This document shows positions 1-7,646 of a stretch of DNA of 29,132 nt, in pieces. The position numbers were made by a program, and so were the translations under genes. Position 1 is the first letter of the stretch. Every line of letters starts with the position of its first letter. A model generated the notes under the pieces. The model saw only the letters and a program-made list of their open reading frames with translations, searched no databases and had not been told where the DNA came from. The stretch is from Ruminococcaceae bacterium UBA2656 (GTDB lineage: Bacteria; Bacillota; Clostridia; Oscillospirales; Acutalibacteraceae), in contig DENA01000036.1 in NCBI GenBank assembly GCA_002359465.1, positions 63,403-92,534 of the forward strand, in the 5' to 3' direction.

Positions 1-3
1 TAT

Positions 4-29
4 CCCTCCGTTTCTTTGACAGTATAGCA
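4..29 (-). promoter_or_regulatory. Promoter and RBS of a gene starting left of the window
   Basis: On the minus strand an extended -10 element (TGC then TATACT, 21-29) is followed by a GGAGGG ribosome binding site (4-9) right at the window edge. A start codon would fall just outside the window. I see no good -35 at the usual distance. The motif TGCTATACTGT is also found in the promoter of the sugar ABC operon near 5000. Confidence 0.45.
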
Positions 30-109
30 CCGGGGTGATAATGATGGCGTTAGCGTTTTGCCAATGATATTAAGATTGTGAAAAGATTCCATATTTATTC
101 CAAGAAGAC

Positions 110-149
110 AAAACAAAGCGATCCGGCAAATACCGGACCGCTTTGTTTT
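110..149 (-). terminator. Bidirectional-looking intrinsic terminator after ROK kinase 1
   Basis: A 17-bp stem (110-126 with 133-149, one G.T wobble) has a 6-nt loop. The arms begin and end in A and T tracts, so the hairpin could terminate in either direction. It closes the sugar operon, 32 bases past the ROK stop codon. Confidence 0.75.
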
Positions 150-181
150 GTCTTGTTCTTTTGGCCGGATAGCAATCCCTG

Positions 182-1171
182 TCACAGGAGCGCGGCACCG
201 ATGATCCCCGCGTCGTTTCCGAGCGCCGCTTTGATGACTGCGGGTGCGGCAACGATTTCCCCGCCAAAGCAGTAATGCCGGACATACGCATTGATTGGGT
301 CAAGCAGGCGCGCGCCCTCGTTGCAGATTCCGCCGCCGAGGATAACGCACTCCGGACGGAAAATATTGACGAAATCCAGAACCCCCTCACAGAGATAGGA
401 CAGGTAGGTGTCCACCACCTGCCGCCCCGTCTCATCAGCCTGCCTTTCGGCTTCAAAGGAAGTACGGCCGCTGATACGTTCCAGATCCCCGCCGCACAGC
501 TTCCAGATCAGCGATTCAGGGTGCTCCGCCGCAGCGCGTTTTGTCTGCCGGACAAGCGCGCTTGCCGACGCATACGCCTCCAGGCAGCCGCGCCTCCCGC
601 AGGTGCAGAGCTCACCGTCCTTCACCAGAACCGTGTGCCCCAATTCCGCGCCCGCGGAATGACAGCCTGAAAAGATCTTACCGTCCAGAACCACGCCGCC
701 GCCCACGCCGGTACCCAGAGTAAGCAGTACGGCATTTTTGCAGCCTTTTGCGGCACCCGCCGCCACCTCGCCCAGCGCCGCGCAGTTCGCATCATTACTG
801 ATACGGCAGGGCAGGTCGATCCGTTTTTGCAGGGTGGCTGCCAAAGGCACATCCTTCCAGCCAAGATTGTTGGAGTAGAGGACCGTCCCGGTTTCGGAAT
901 CACAGATACCCGGGCTGCCGATTCCGGCGGAACAGCATTGTTCCAGCGAAATTCCGGCGTCCTGCAGCGCCTGACGCACCGCTTTCGCCATATCCTCCAC
1001 AATTTCTTCATAGGGGCGCTCCGCTTTCGTAGGAACGGAATATTTTGCAGCGATGCGGCAGTTTTCGTCCACCACACCCGCCGCGATATTCGTTCCGCCC
1101 AGGTCAATGCCGACGCGGTATGCGGGCCGGCTTAGATGACTGCAGGCCAGTACTGGTTCCATTGCTTCCAT
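182..1171 (-). CDS. ROK family sugar kinase (glucokinase-like), zinc-motif type
   Basis: A cytoplasmic sugar kinase of 329 aa, the usual ROK length. It probably phosphorylates the sugar imported by the adjacent ABC transporter. Visible motifs are the phosphate-binding DLGGTN (residues 23-28), the catalytic Asp in SNDAN (D127), the glycine loop GTGVGGG (about 153-159), and the complete ROK zinc site with H179 and cysteines 189, 191 and 196 in CTCGRRGCLE. The start is set by an AAGGAG ribosome binding site 9 nt upstream. It gives about 15 extra residues before the ATPase core, but no later Met fits. It is the last gene of the sugar operon. ROK proteins with a DNA-binding domain are repressors; this one has no HTH, so it is an enzyme. 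Glucose specificity is possible but not shown. Confidence 0.88.
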   Translation of the reverse strand: MEAMEPVLACSHLSRPAYRVGIDLGGTNIAAGVVDENCRIAAKYSVPTKAERPYEEIVEDMAKAVRQALQDAGISLEQCCSAGIGSPGICDSETGTVLYSNNLGWKDVPLAATLQKRIDLPCRISNDANCAALGEVAAGAAKGCKNAVLLTLGTGVGGGVVLDGKIFSGCHSAGAELGHTVLVKDGELCTCGRRGCLEAYASASALVRQTKRAAAEHPESLIWKLCGGDLERISGRTSFEAERQADETGRQVVDTYLSYLCEGVLDFVNIFRPECVILGGGICNEGARLLDPINAYVRHYCFGGEIVAAPAVIKAALGNDAGIIGAALL

Positions 1172-1251
1172 GAAAATTATCTCCTTTTTTAATAGCCCGG
1201 CCTGTTTTCCGACAACAAAAAGTGCGGGGCAACCAGAGCCTGGTATGAAGA

Positions 1252-1279
1252 CAGGGTCACTGTGTGAACAGTGACCCTG
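1252..1279 (-). other. Perfect hairpin between binding-protein and ROK genes
   Basis: An 11-bp perfect inverted repeat (1252-1262 with 1269-1279) with a 6-nt loop lies in the 178-nt gap between the binding-protein gene and ROK kinase 1. The bases that follow on the minus strand (TCTTC) are a poor U tract. It is more likely an mRNA-stabilising or partial-termination element than a full terminator. Such hairpins often follow binding-protein genes to keep their transcripts abundant. Confidence 0.55.
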
Positions 1280-1349
1280 CAGACCGATGACAAAATCGCC
1301 GGCCGTCCTGACCTGTACGGTTTGCCGCGGTCTGACTGTTATCTGCTGC

Positions 1350-2333
1350 TTATTTTACAGAATCCTTGTTGAGAACAGAAACGCCGGTATCAACTGACGT
1401 CTTTTCAATGGTTTCGCCCTTGACCGCTTTCACGGCAGCTTTCATGCCTTCATAGCCCATTACGTCCGGGTTCTGAGCCATTGCGCAGAGCAGGGAACCG
1501 TCTTTGATCAGGGAGAAGATAGAATCGGATTTATCAAAGCCGACGCCTACGATATCTTTTTTTCCGGAACCTTTAATTGCATTGCCGACGCCGACTGTGC
1601 TGCCTTCGTTCGCTCCGAAAATACCGACAGCGCCTTCTGTTATGTAATTATCGGCAATATCCTGAGATTTTGTAGCGTCACCTTCGCCGTACTGGGTTTG
1701 GAGCAGTGTGTAGCCTTTGCCCTCAAACGCGGCGCGGAAGCCTTTTTCACGCGCTACAGTGGAAGCTGTGGCGGAGTTAACATTGACAATACCGATCTTT
1801 CCGTCTTTCTTTCCGGCCGCTTCCAGTGCTTTCAGCATCTCGCCGCCTGCTGTTTTGCCTGCCGCCTCATTATCCGTGGCAAAAGTCGCGACACCTTCTG
1901 TTTTTGCAGGAGAGTCTACATAGATAATTTTGATTCCCTTCGCTTTTGCGTCTTCCAGAGAAGCGGAGATAGCGTCAGGACCGTTTGCCGCGATCATGAT
2001 TGCGTTTGCGCCGTCAGCGATGGCGTTGTTGACACGTTCGATCTGCTGTGCGTCGTCCTTCTTGTCCGGCGCCATCCATTTGTACTCTACATTGCCAAGT
2101 TCCGCGACTGCTTTCTGCGCGCCTTTGTCCACCGCAACCCAGTGCTGATCAAGACTGTCCATTGTGATCAAAATAACTTTGATCTTCTTGTCGGCAGCAG
2201 GAGCCGCCGCTGAGCCCGCGGCGGATGCGTTGTCCGCTGCGGACTCCGCCGTTTTAGCCGTCTGGCCACAGCCCGCCATTGTGGAAACTGCCATAGCCGC
2301 GCATAGTAAAATAGCCAAGATCTTCTTTTTCAT
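1350..2333 (-). CDS. Sugar ABC transporter substrate-binding lipoprotein (CUT2/RbsB family)
   Basis: The extracellular binding component of a ribose/galactose-type ABC importer, 327 aa. The N-terminus is a lipoprotein signal: a lysine-rich start, a hydrophobic stretch, and the lipobox STMAGC with C22 as the lipidated residue. An Ala/Ser-rich linker leads into a Peripla_BP_4 type I fold, whose KIKVILITMDSLDQHW start and VGVGFDKSD segment are typical. An AGGGAGG ribosome binding site sits 8 nt before the ATG. It follows the permease by 42 nt in the operon ATPase-permease-binding protein-kinase. The ligand is probably a free mono- or disaccharide, but the binding residues cannot be assigned by eye. 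Confidence 0.9.
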   Translation of the reverse strand: MKKKILAILLCAAMAVSTMAGCGQTAKTAESAADNASAAGSAAAPAADKKIKVILITMDSLDQHWVAVDKGAQKAVAELGNVEYKWMAPDKKDDAQQIERVNNAIADGANAIMIAANGPDAISASLEDAKAKGIKIIYVDSPAKTEGVATFATDNEAAGKTAGGEMLKALEAAGKKDGKIGIVNVNSATASTVAREKGFRAAFEGKGYTLLQTQYGEGDATKSQDIADNYITEGAVGIFGANEGSTVGVGNAIKGSGKKDIVGVGFDKSDSIFSLIKDGSLLCAMAQNPDVMGYEGMKAAVKAVKGETIEKTSVDTGVSVLNKDSVK

Positions 2334-2375
2334 TACATTAAGCCTCCCTAATTTTTATACATTAAAGCGTCTGCT

Positions 2376-3410
2376 TTAACTTTCTTTTAGTGCCGCAGCA
2401 GGTTTACTGTTGTTTTTTGCTTTTCTCGGTTTTCCCGTACGAATCACAACATCCAGCAAAACAGAGATGACCACGATGGTTCCGATTACAATATTACGCA
2501 TTGCAACCGGCGCGCCCGCAAACTGAAGGCCGTTCTGGAGCACACCCCAAATCGCCGCGCCGACCACCGTGCCAATGAGAAAGCCCTGACCGCCGAGAGT
2601 GGAAACGCCGCCGATAACGGAAGCCGCAACCGCGTACATCTCGTACATATTGCCGGCGTCCATTGTTCCCATACCGGCGGTCGCGCTTGTGATAAGACCG
2701 ACAACACCGGCGCAGAACGCGCTTACGACATAAACCTTGATCGTCGTGCTGTCCGTGTTGATGCCCGATAATTTCGATGCCTCAATATTGCTGCCCACCG
2801 CATAAATATGGCGCCCCGTGCGCGTCTTGCTGAGCAGGAAATTAAATCCAATAAACAGGATAACCGCAATCCAGATCGTATTGTAAAGGCCGAAGGTGCT
2901 TCCGTAGTAGAACAGGTTCCGGTAGCCCTGCGCAGCCTCGCCGATCGCATCCGTGTTATAGTTGTTATTGACAATCTGCGCGACCCCTCTGGCCACCGTC
3001 ATGGTGCCCAGAGTCGCGATGAAGGGCGGCAGCTTGCACTGCGCCACCAACAAACCGTTTAAGACGCCTACGCCGACGCAGATAAGAATGGTAAGCAGCA
3101 TTGCGACCCAGGGGTTCACCCCTTTTGTCATTAGTGTTGCGGAAATCATGCAGCTCATGCCGACGACGGAACCGATCGACAAGTCGATATTTCCCGTGAT
3201 CAGCACATACGACTGACCGATTCCGATAATTAAGATCGGCGCGACCTGACGCAGCAGGTTCCCGACATTTCTTCCCGAATAAAAGGACGGATTCAATACG
3301 GCAAACACCAGACACAATACGATCAGGCCGGCCGTTACGGTAACAACCTGGCCCATGCCCCTGATGGCCAGCAATTTTTTCCATGCGTTTTGTTTCTCTC
3401 GATTTTCCAT
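2376..3410 (-). CDS. Sugar ABC transporter permease (CUT2/RbsC family)
   Basis: Integral membrane permease of a ribose-type importer, with multiple hydrophobic segments across BPD_transp_2. The family hallmarks GNIDLSIGSVVGM and GVSTLGGQGFLIGTVVGA are visible. The start is ambiguous. An upstream ATG at 3428 lies 9 nt after the ATPase stop but has no clear ribosome binding site. The ATG at 3410 has GGGAG 8 nt ahead and gives the product MENREKQNAWKK (344 aa), so I prefer it; the longer form would be 350 aa. It lies between the ATPase and the binding-protein genes on one transcript. Confidence 0.9.
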   Translation of the reverse strand: MENREKQNAWKKLLAIRGMGQVVTVTAGLIVLCLVFAVLNPSFYSGRNVGNLLRQVAPILIIGIGQSYVLITGNIDLSIGSVVGMSCMISATLMTKGVNPWVAMLLTILICVGVGVLNGLLVAQCKLPPFIATLGTMTVARGVAQIVNNNYNTDAIGEAAQGYRNLFYYGSTFGLYNTIWIAVILFIGFNFLLSKTRTGRHIYAVGSNIEASKLSGINTDSTTIKVYVVSAFCAGVVGLITSATAGMGTMDAGNMYEMYAVAASVIGGVSTLGGQGFLIGTVVGAAIWGVLQNGLQFAGAPVAMRNIVIGTIVVISVLLDVVIRTGKPRKAKNNSKPAAALKES

Positions 3411-3437
3411 TTCTGACGCTCCCGACATTATTTATTA

Positions 3438-4955
3438 CTAAATGGCTTCTTTTTTCTCAAATTTAGAATCAAATTTTGTTGCATACCGAAGGATAAGATC
3501 CTGTGTTGCTTCTTCCGCCGCAAATTCGCCGGTAATTTTGCCGTCACACATAACCAGAATCCTGTCGCTGATCCCCATAACCTCCGGCATTTCGGAAGAA
3601 ACGAAGAGCACGCCGATTCCCTGCTTTTTCAGTTCATTCATCAGGTTGTAAATTTCGACCTTTGCGGCTACGTCAATTCCCCTTGTCGGCTCGTCAAACA
3701 TCACCACGCGTGAATTCCGCGCCAACCATTTGGCGACCACCAGCTTCTGCTGATTTCCGCCTGAGAGGGTTGCGGCATCCATATCCGCATTTACAAGCTT
3801 AATGCTTAAGCTCCTGACCGCTTCATCCGTCATTGTTTTTTCTTTTTTTCTGTCCACAACGCCAAGCTTATTGCAGAGCAAATCCAGATTTGGCAGAGCA
3901 ATATTGTCCTCTATGCTTAGTTTGACGCACAGCCCGTCTTTTTTTCGGTCCTCCGGGGCCAGAACGATGCCCGCGCGAATCGCGTCAATCGGCCTGTGAA
4001 TCATAGCTTCCCTGCCGTCTACAAAAATTTGGCCGGATTCTTTCGGGTCTGCGCCGAAAATCGCCCGGGTGGTTTCCGTCCGTCCGGCCCCCATCAGTCC
4101 CGCGATACCGACGATCTCGCCTTCATACAGGTCAAAATTAACGTCCCGAACCATTTTGCCCGCATTTAAATTTCTTACCTCAAATATTTTTTTACCCCGC
4201 TCACAGGAAACGCGCGGGAATTTTTCCTTGATTTCACGACCGACCATATAGGAAATAATCTCCGACATCGTAGTGTCTTTGAAATCCATGGACGTAATAT
4301 ATTTTCCGTCGCGCATGATGGTCACGCGGTCAACAATGTTCTGCAGTTCTTCCAGCCGGTGCGATATGTAAACAATCCCGCAGCCCTCGGCTTTCAGCTT
4401 CCGTATAATGACGAATAAATCGTCGATTTCATTGGAGGTGAGCGCGGAGGTCGGTTCATCCATAATCAGGATTTTTGCATTTGTGGAAAGCGCTTTTGCA
4501 ATCTCCACCATCTGCTGCTTGGAAACGGCCAGGTCTCCGACAATCGTAGTCGGGTCAATATGAATATTCAGGCGCTGCAAAATGTCCTGTGCATCCCTGT
4601 TCATTTCCTTATTCGACAAAATCCCGGAATGTGTTTTTTCACGGGCCAGAAAAATGTTTGCCGCCGCGGAAAGGTGCGAGCACATATTCAGCTCCTGATG
4701 GATAATCGCCACGCCGAGCTCCTGCGCCTTTCTGGGCGTTAAGTCTTCAATAACCTGATCAAAAATTTTTATTTCACCGTCGTCCCTTGTGTAAACACCG
4801 CTCAAAATTTTTACAAGAGTGGACTTTCCGGCGCCGTTTTCCCCAAGCAGGGCCAAAACTTCTCCGGCCTTCAGATTAAACGACACATCGTCCAGCGCTT
4901 TTACTCCCGGAAAGCTTTTATTGATGTGATTCAGTTCGGCTATGTATTCCCCCAT
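3438..4955 (-). CDS. Sugar ABC transporter ATP-binding protein (tandem ABC, CUT2/RbsA-MglA family)
   Basis: The cytoplasmic energy subunit, 505 aa, with two fused ABC domains as in RbsA, MglA and AraG. The first domain has an intact Walker A, GENGAGKST (38-46), and Walker B ILIMDEPTSAL. Its signature region reads LAVSKQQM, mildly divergent as usual for CUT2. The second has the family's normal degenerate Walker A GLMGAGRTE, an intact LSGGNQQK signature and VVMFDEPTRGID. It is first in the transporter operon, behind an extended -10 promoter near 5003-5008. Compare the neighbouring tandem ABC protein at 5123-6604, which has lost these motifs. Confidence 0.93.
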   Translation of the reverse strand: MGEYIAELNHINKSFPGVKALDDVSFNLKAGEVLALLGENGAGKSTLVKILSGVYTRDDGEIKIFDQVIEDLTPRKAQELGVAIIHQELNMCSHLSAAANIFLAREKTHSGILSNKEMNRDAQDILQRLNIHIDPTTIVGDLAVSKQQMVEIAKALSTNAKILIMDEPTSALTSNEIDDLFVIIRKLKAEGCGIVYISHRLEELQNIVDRVTIMRDGKYITSMDFKDTTMSEIISYMVGREIKEKFPRVSCERGKKIFEVRNLNAGKMVRDVNFDLYEGEIVGIAGLMGAGRTETTRAIFGADPKESGQIFVDGREAMIHRPIDAIRAGIVLAPEDRKKDGLCVKLSIEDNIALPNLDLLCNKLGVVDRKKEKTMTDEAVRSLSIKLVNADMDAATLSGGNQQKLVVAKWLARNSRVVMFDEPTRGIDVAAKVEIYNLMNELKKQGIGVLFVSSEMPEVMGISDRILVMCDGKITGEFAAEEATQDLILRYATKFDSKFEKKEAI

Positions 4956-5002
4956 TAAAATTCACCTGTCCTTATTTCTGTGGAACTCGTTTCACTGCTA
5001 AC

Positions 5003-5031
5003 AGTATAGCATCGCTCCGTTCGTTTCATAA
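5003..5031 (-). promoter_or_regulatory. Extended -10 promoter of the sugar ABC transporter operon
   Basis: On the minus strand, a weak -35 TTATGA (5026-5031), a 17-bp spacer ending in TGC, and -10 TATACT (5003-5008) lie about 50 nt before the ATPase start. The weak -35 with an extended -10 is compatible with an activator such as the nearby YesN-type regulator. The upstream 5041-5122 stretch is extremely AT-rich. I found no unambiguous catabolite (cre) site. Confidence 0.6.
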
Positions 5032-5122
5032 GGGGGCTAAATTTCGAATGATAGGGGATATCTTCTGTTGTTTTTATATTTATTATCTATAATATATAAA
5101 ATAAATATAAATATTTTGTATA

Positions 5123-6604
5123 TTATTTGAATAATTCCTGCGGTGTAATTCCTTCCGACCTGAATAGTTTAAACTCCGGACGTAAATATTCATTGCTGAA
5201 CCGCCCCTTTTCAAGAAGAATCAGCTTATCTGCCACCACAAGAGAGTCCGCGATATTTACGGCTAGGAAAATAACCGTGATTCCTTTCTTTTTTAATTGA
5301 TTGATGAGTTCAATCAAATGCCGCCTGAGGTACATGTCCGCGCCCGCAAAAGGCTGTACGCAAAAGACGATCTTGGGATGGAATAATTGGATGCGGTAGT
5401 AAATCAGATCGTAAAGCGATTGTATTTTTAAATTCATAATATTGGTTTCATGGATTTCAGGGCCGATCACAGGTTCATATTCGCGCACAATACTTTTGAC
5501 AATTCTCTTGCTCATCCGAACCCCGTTTTTCTTTTGGTCAAGCAGAAAGCACAGATTGTCCAGATAGCTCATCTCTTTAAAAAGCATTGTGCGGATGGGG
5601 TCCTCCCCGATAAATGCAATGCTGCTTTCCAGCGCATGCCGTGCCTGTTCCTGTGAATAAACGGCATCTTCAAAAAAAATGCTTCCGCCGTCCGGCCGCA
5701 GTTTCCCGTTCATAAGCTGCATGATATCCGACAGTACGGTGTTGTCCCTGTCGAACAGCACCGTACATTCCCCCTTTGCCACTGAAAAGGTCATGTGCTT
5801 TAAATTGTCCGTGCAGACATCCTGAAAGGTCAGTATTCCCTTTTCGTTCTGACGGCGGACAGCGGGCTTTGTAAGGTCGGCAAACTGCCCGATATAATAC
5901 GGAGCCATATTATCGTTTTGAAATTCGTCCCGGTTAAACACCCTTAATATCTTTCCGTCCTTCATCAGCGACATTCTGGTGCAGATTTTGAACGCTTCTT
6001 CATGATGGTTGCAAATATACAAAAAAGAAAAGCCCTGCCCGCAGTAATGCCGCAGCAGAGTATGGAATTTGACAAGATCCGCGGCGCCGATACAATTGCT
6101 GACATCCATGATGACAATCAGTTTCGCGCCCATAATGACCGCGCGCAAAAGCTCTACCACGCATTTTTCATAGGGGCTTAAATTCGCCACCAGATCATTC
6201 CCGTCAATATCGGGCGCTGTTTCCTGTATAAACTGTCTGAGCTGCCCATTCAATACGCGGGGATTAATCCTGTATTTTTTAAATCCCCTGCGCAGCACAA
6301 ACACATTGTCGGCAACGCTCAGATCCTCAATCAGCCTGCTTTTCTGTTCAATCACGGCCACCTTGTTCAGCGTCATGGGACTGTGCTGATAATTGTTGAC
6401 TAGCACCTCGTTAAAATACACGCGGCCGTAATGGATCGGCAGATTCTGGCTGATCAGCTGAATGAGGGCTTCCTTTCCGTTGGCATTGATGCATACGAGC
6501 CCCATAATTTCACCCTGAAAAATATGCAGATTAAAATTATCCAGCAAGGTCACCTCATCCTGAATGGCGGTGACCCTCTCCAGCCTTAAAATTTCATTTT
6601 TCAT
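5123..6604 (-). CDS. Degenerate tandem ABC ATPase-like protein, probably regulatory
   Basis: 493 aa with the length and layout of an RbsA-type tandem ABC protein but without a working ATPase. In domain 1 the Walker A position reads CINANGKEAL instead of GENGAGKST. The signature is LSPYEK instead of LSGGQ, and Walker B is LIVIMDVSN, lacking the catalytic Glu. Only an H-loop-like CNHHEE remains. In domain 2 the P-loop position is LFDRDNTVLS, no LSGG is visible, and Walker B is IVFCVQPFAG. No membrane segment is present. Its start overlaps the histidine kinase 3' end by 11 bp, so the two are translationally coupled. Inference: it acts as a nucleotide-independent adaptor or signalling subunit, perhaps docking on the sugar permease, not as a transport motor. 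The product is full length, so it is not a pseudogene. Confidence 0.75.
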   Translation of the reverse strand: MKNEILRLERVTAIQDEVTLLDNFNLHIFQGEIMGLVCINANGKEALIQLISQNLPIHYGRVYFNEVLVNNYQHSPMTLNKVAVIEQKSRLIEDLSVADNVFVLRRGFKKYRINPRVLNGQLRQFIQETAPDIDGNDLVANLSPYEKCVVELLRAVIMGAKLIVIMDVSNCIGAADLVKFHTLLRHYCGQGFSFLYICNHHEEAFKICTRMSLMKDGKILRVFNRDEFQNDNMAPYYIGQFADLTKPAVRRQNEKGILTFQDVCTDNLKHMTFSVAKGECTVLFDRDNTVLSDIMQLMNGKLRPDGGSIFFEDAVYSQEQARHALESSIAFIGEDPIRTMLFKEMSYLDNLCFLLDQKKNGVRMSKRIVKSIVREYEPVIGPEIHETNIMNLKIQSLYDLIYYRIQLFHPKIVFCVQPFAGADMYLRRHLIELINQLKKKGITVIFLAVNIADSLVVADKLILLEKGRFSNEYLRPEFKLFRSEGITPQELFK

Positions 6605-7631
6605 ATGATTTCCCAGTATCCTCTTTCATCCGGGGCAGGGTGATTTCAACATCCGTGCCCACATTCAATGTGCTGTACATGCAGATTCCGTATTCTTCCC
6701 CAAACAAAAGCTTGATTCTGTTGTTGACGTTGACGACCGCGATGCCGCCGTGGGTCTCGCTGTCCGGCTTGATATAATCCAGCATCGTCCGACTCAGCTT
6801 GTCGTCAATCTCCCTGAGCCGTTCCTCCGTCATGCCGATCCCGTTGTCGGATATGGTGATAATCAGCCTGGACGCGGTCGTTTCTATTTTGATACGGACT
6901 TTCCCGTTCCCGATCTTCCGTTCAATGCCGTGATAAATCGCGTTTTCCACAATCGGCTGAAGGGTCAGTTTTGGGAGCTTGCAGGACATGATTTCCGTTT
7001 CGTTTTCCGCGTCGTATTCCACGCTGAGGCTCAGCCTTTCCCCGAAACGGTAACGCTGTATGATATAGTAATTGTTTACGTTGGTGAGTTCGTCCTCCAG
7101 CGTCACCAGGTTTTCAACATTGGAAATGGTATAACGGAAAAAGGTGGCCAGCGCCTCCGTCATTTTGGAAACATTCTCCAAACCCGCGTTTAAGGTTTCA
7201 CCGCGGATGCCTTCCAGCGTATTGTAAAGAAAATGCGGGTTGATCTGGTTCTGCAAGGCGAGGTACTGCGCCTGCTTTTTTGTCGCGTTGACCAGTTTGT
7301 CTGTATTCATGATTTCCTGAACTTTTTTTGTAATTTCTTCGATTTCCGGACTCAGGAGCACACGCTGATCAAAAAGGGCATGAATGGTGTAGCCGGTTAA
7401 AAACAGCTGCAGAACTTTTGCGCTTTCCAGATACGGCTGATAAATCCACCGGTAAAAAACATAGGCCGCCAAACCGAGTAACAAATACCCGCCCGTGACA
7501 AAAAGCAAATGCCTGCCCTCCCGTACGGCAATCACCGTAAACAGGACGAGGGCAATAAGAAGAACTGAAAGCAGAACGGCAAACATCCAGAAAACGCGGT
7601 TGGAAAGGTACCTTGTGCTTTTATTTTTCAT
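6594..7631 (-). CDS. YesM/LytS-type sensor histidine kinase without an extracellular sensor domain
   Basis: Membrane histidine kinase, 345 aa. Two hydrophobic helices (about 13-36 and 42-62) are joined by only about five residues, so there is no extracellular sensing domain. A cytoplasmic linker (about 65-115) follows. The His_kinase domain has LQNQINPHFLYNTLEG with phospho-acceptor H133, and the HATPase domain has the N-box IVENAIYHG and G-box DNGIGM. YesM kinases usually carry a large external domain, so input may come from a partner such as the overlapping degenerate ABC protein or the sugar transporter. The start has a weak GGGGCGG ribosome binding site 15 nt after the response regulator stop, consistent with one operon. 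Confidence 0.9.
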   Translation of the reverse strand: MKNKSTRYLSNRVFWMFAVLLSVLLIALVLFTVIAVREGRHLLFVTGGYLLLGLAAYVFYRWIYQPYLESAKVLQLFLTGYTIHALFDQRVLLSPEIEEITKKVQEIMNTDKLVNATKKQAQYLALQNQINPHFLYNTLEGIRGETLNAGLENVSKMTEALATFFRYTISNVENLVTLEDELTNVNNYYIIQRYRFGERLSLSVEYDAENETEIMSCKLPKLTLQPIVENAIYHGIERKIGNGKVRIKIETTASRLIITISDNGIGMTEERLREIDDKLSRTMLDYIKPDSETHGGIAVVNVNNRIKLLFGEEYGICMYSTLNVGTDVEITLPRMKEDTGKSYEK

Positions 7632-7646
7632 TTTATCCGCCCCGGT

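Noticed and set aside
5009..5031. Possible catabolite-repression (cre) site before the sugar operon (TGAAACGAACGGAG on the minus strand)
   Set aside because: The spacing between TGAAA and CG does not fit the cre consensus.
5123..6604. The degenerate ABC gene being a decayed pseudogene
   Set aside because: There is no frameshift or stop over 493 codons, it is translationally coupled to the kinase, and the losses are consistent in both halves, which suggests retained function.
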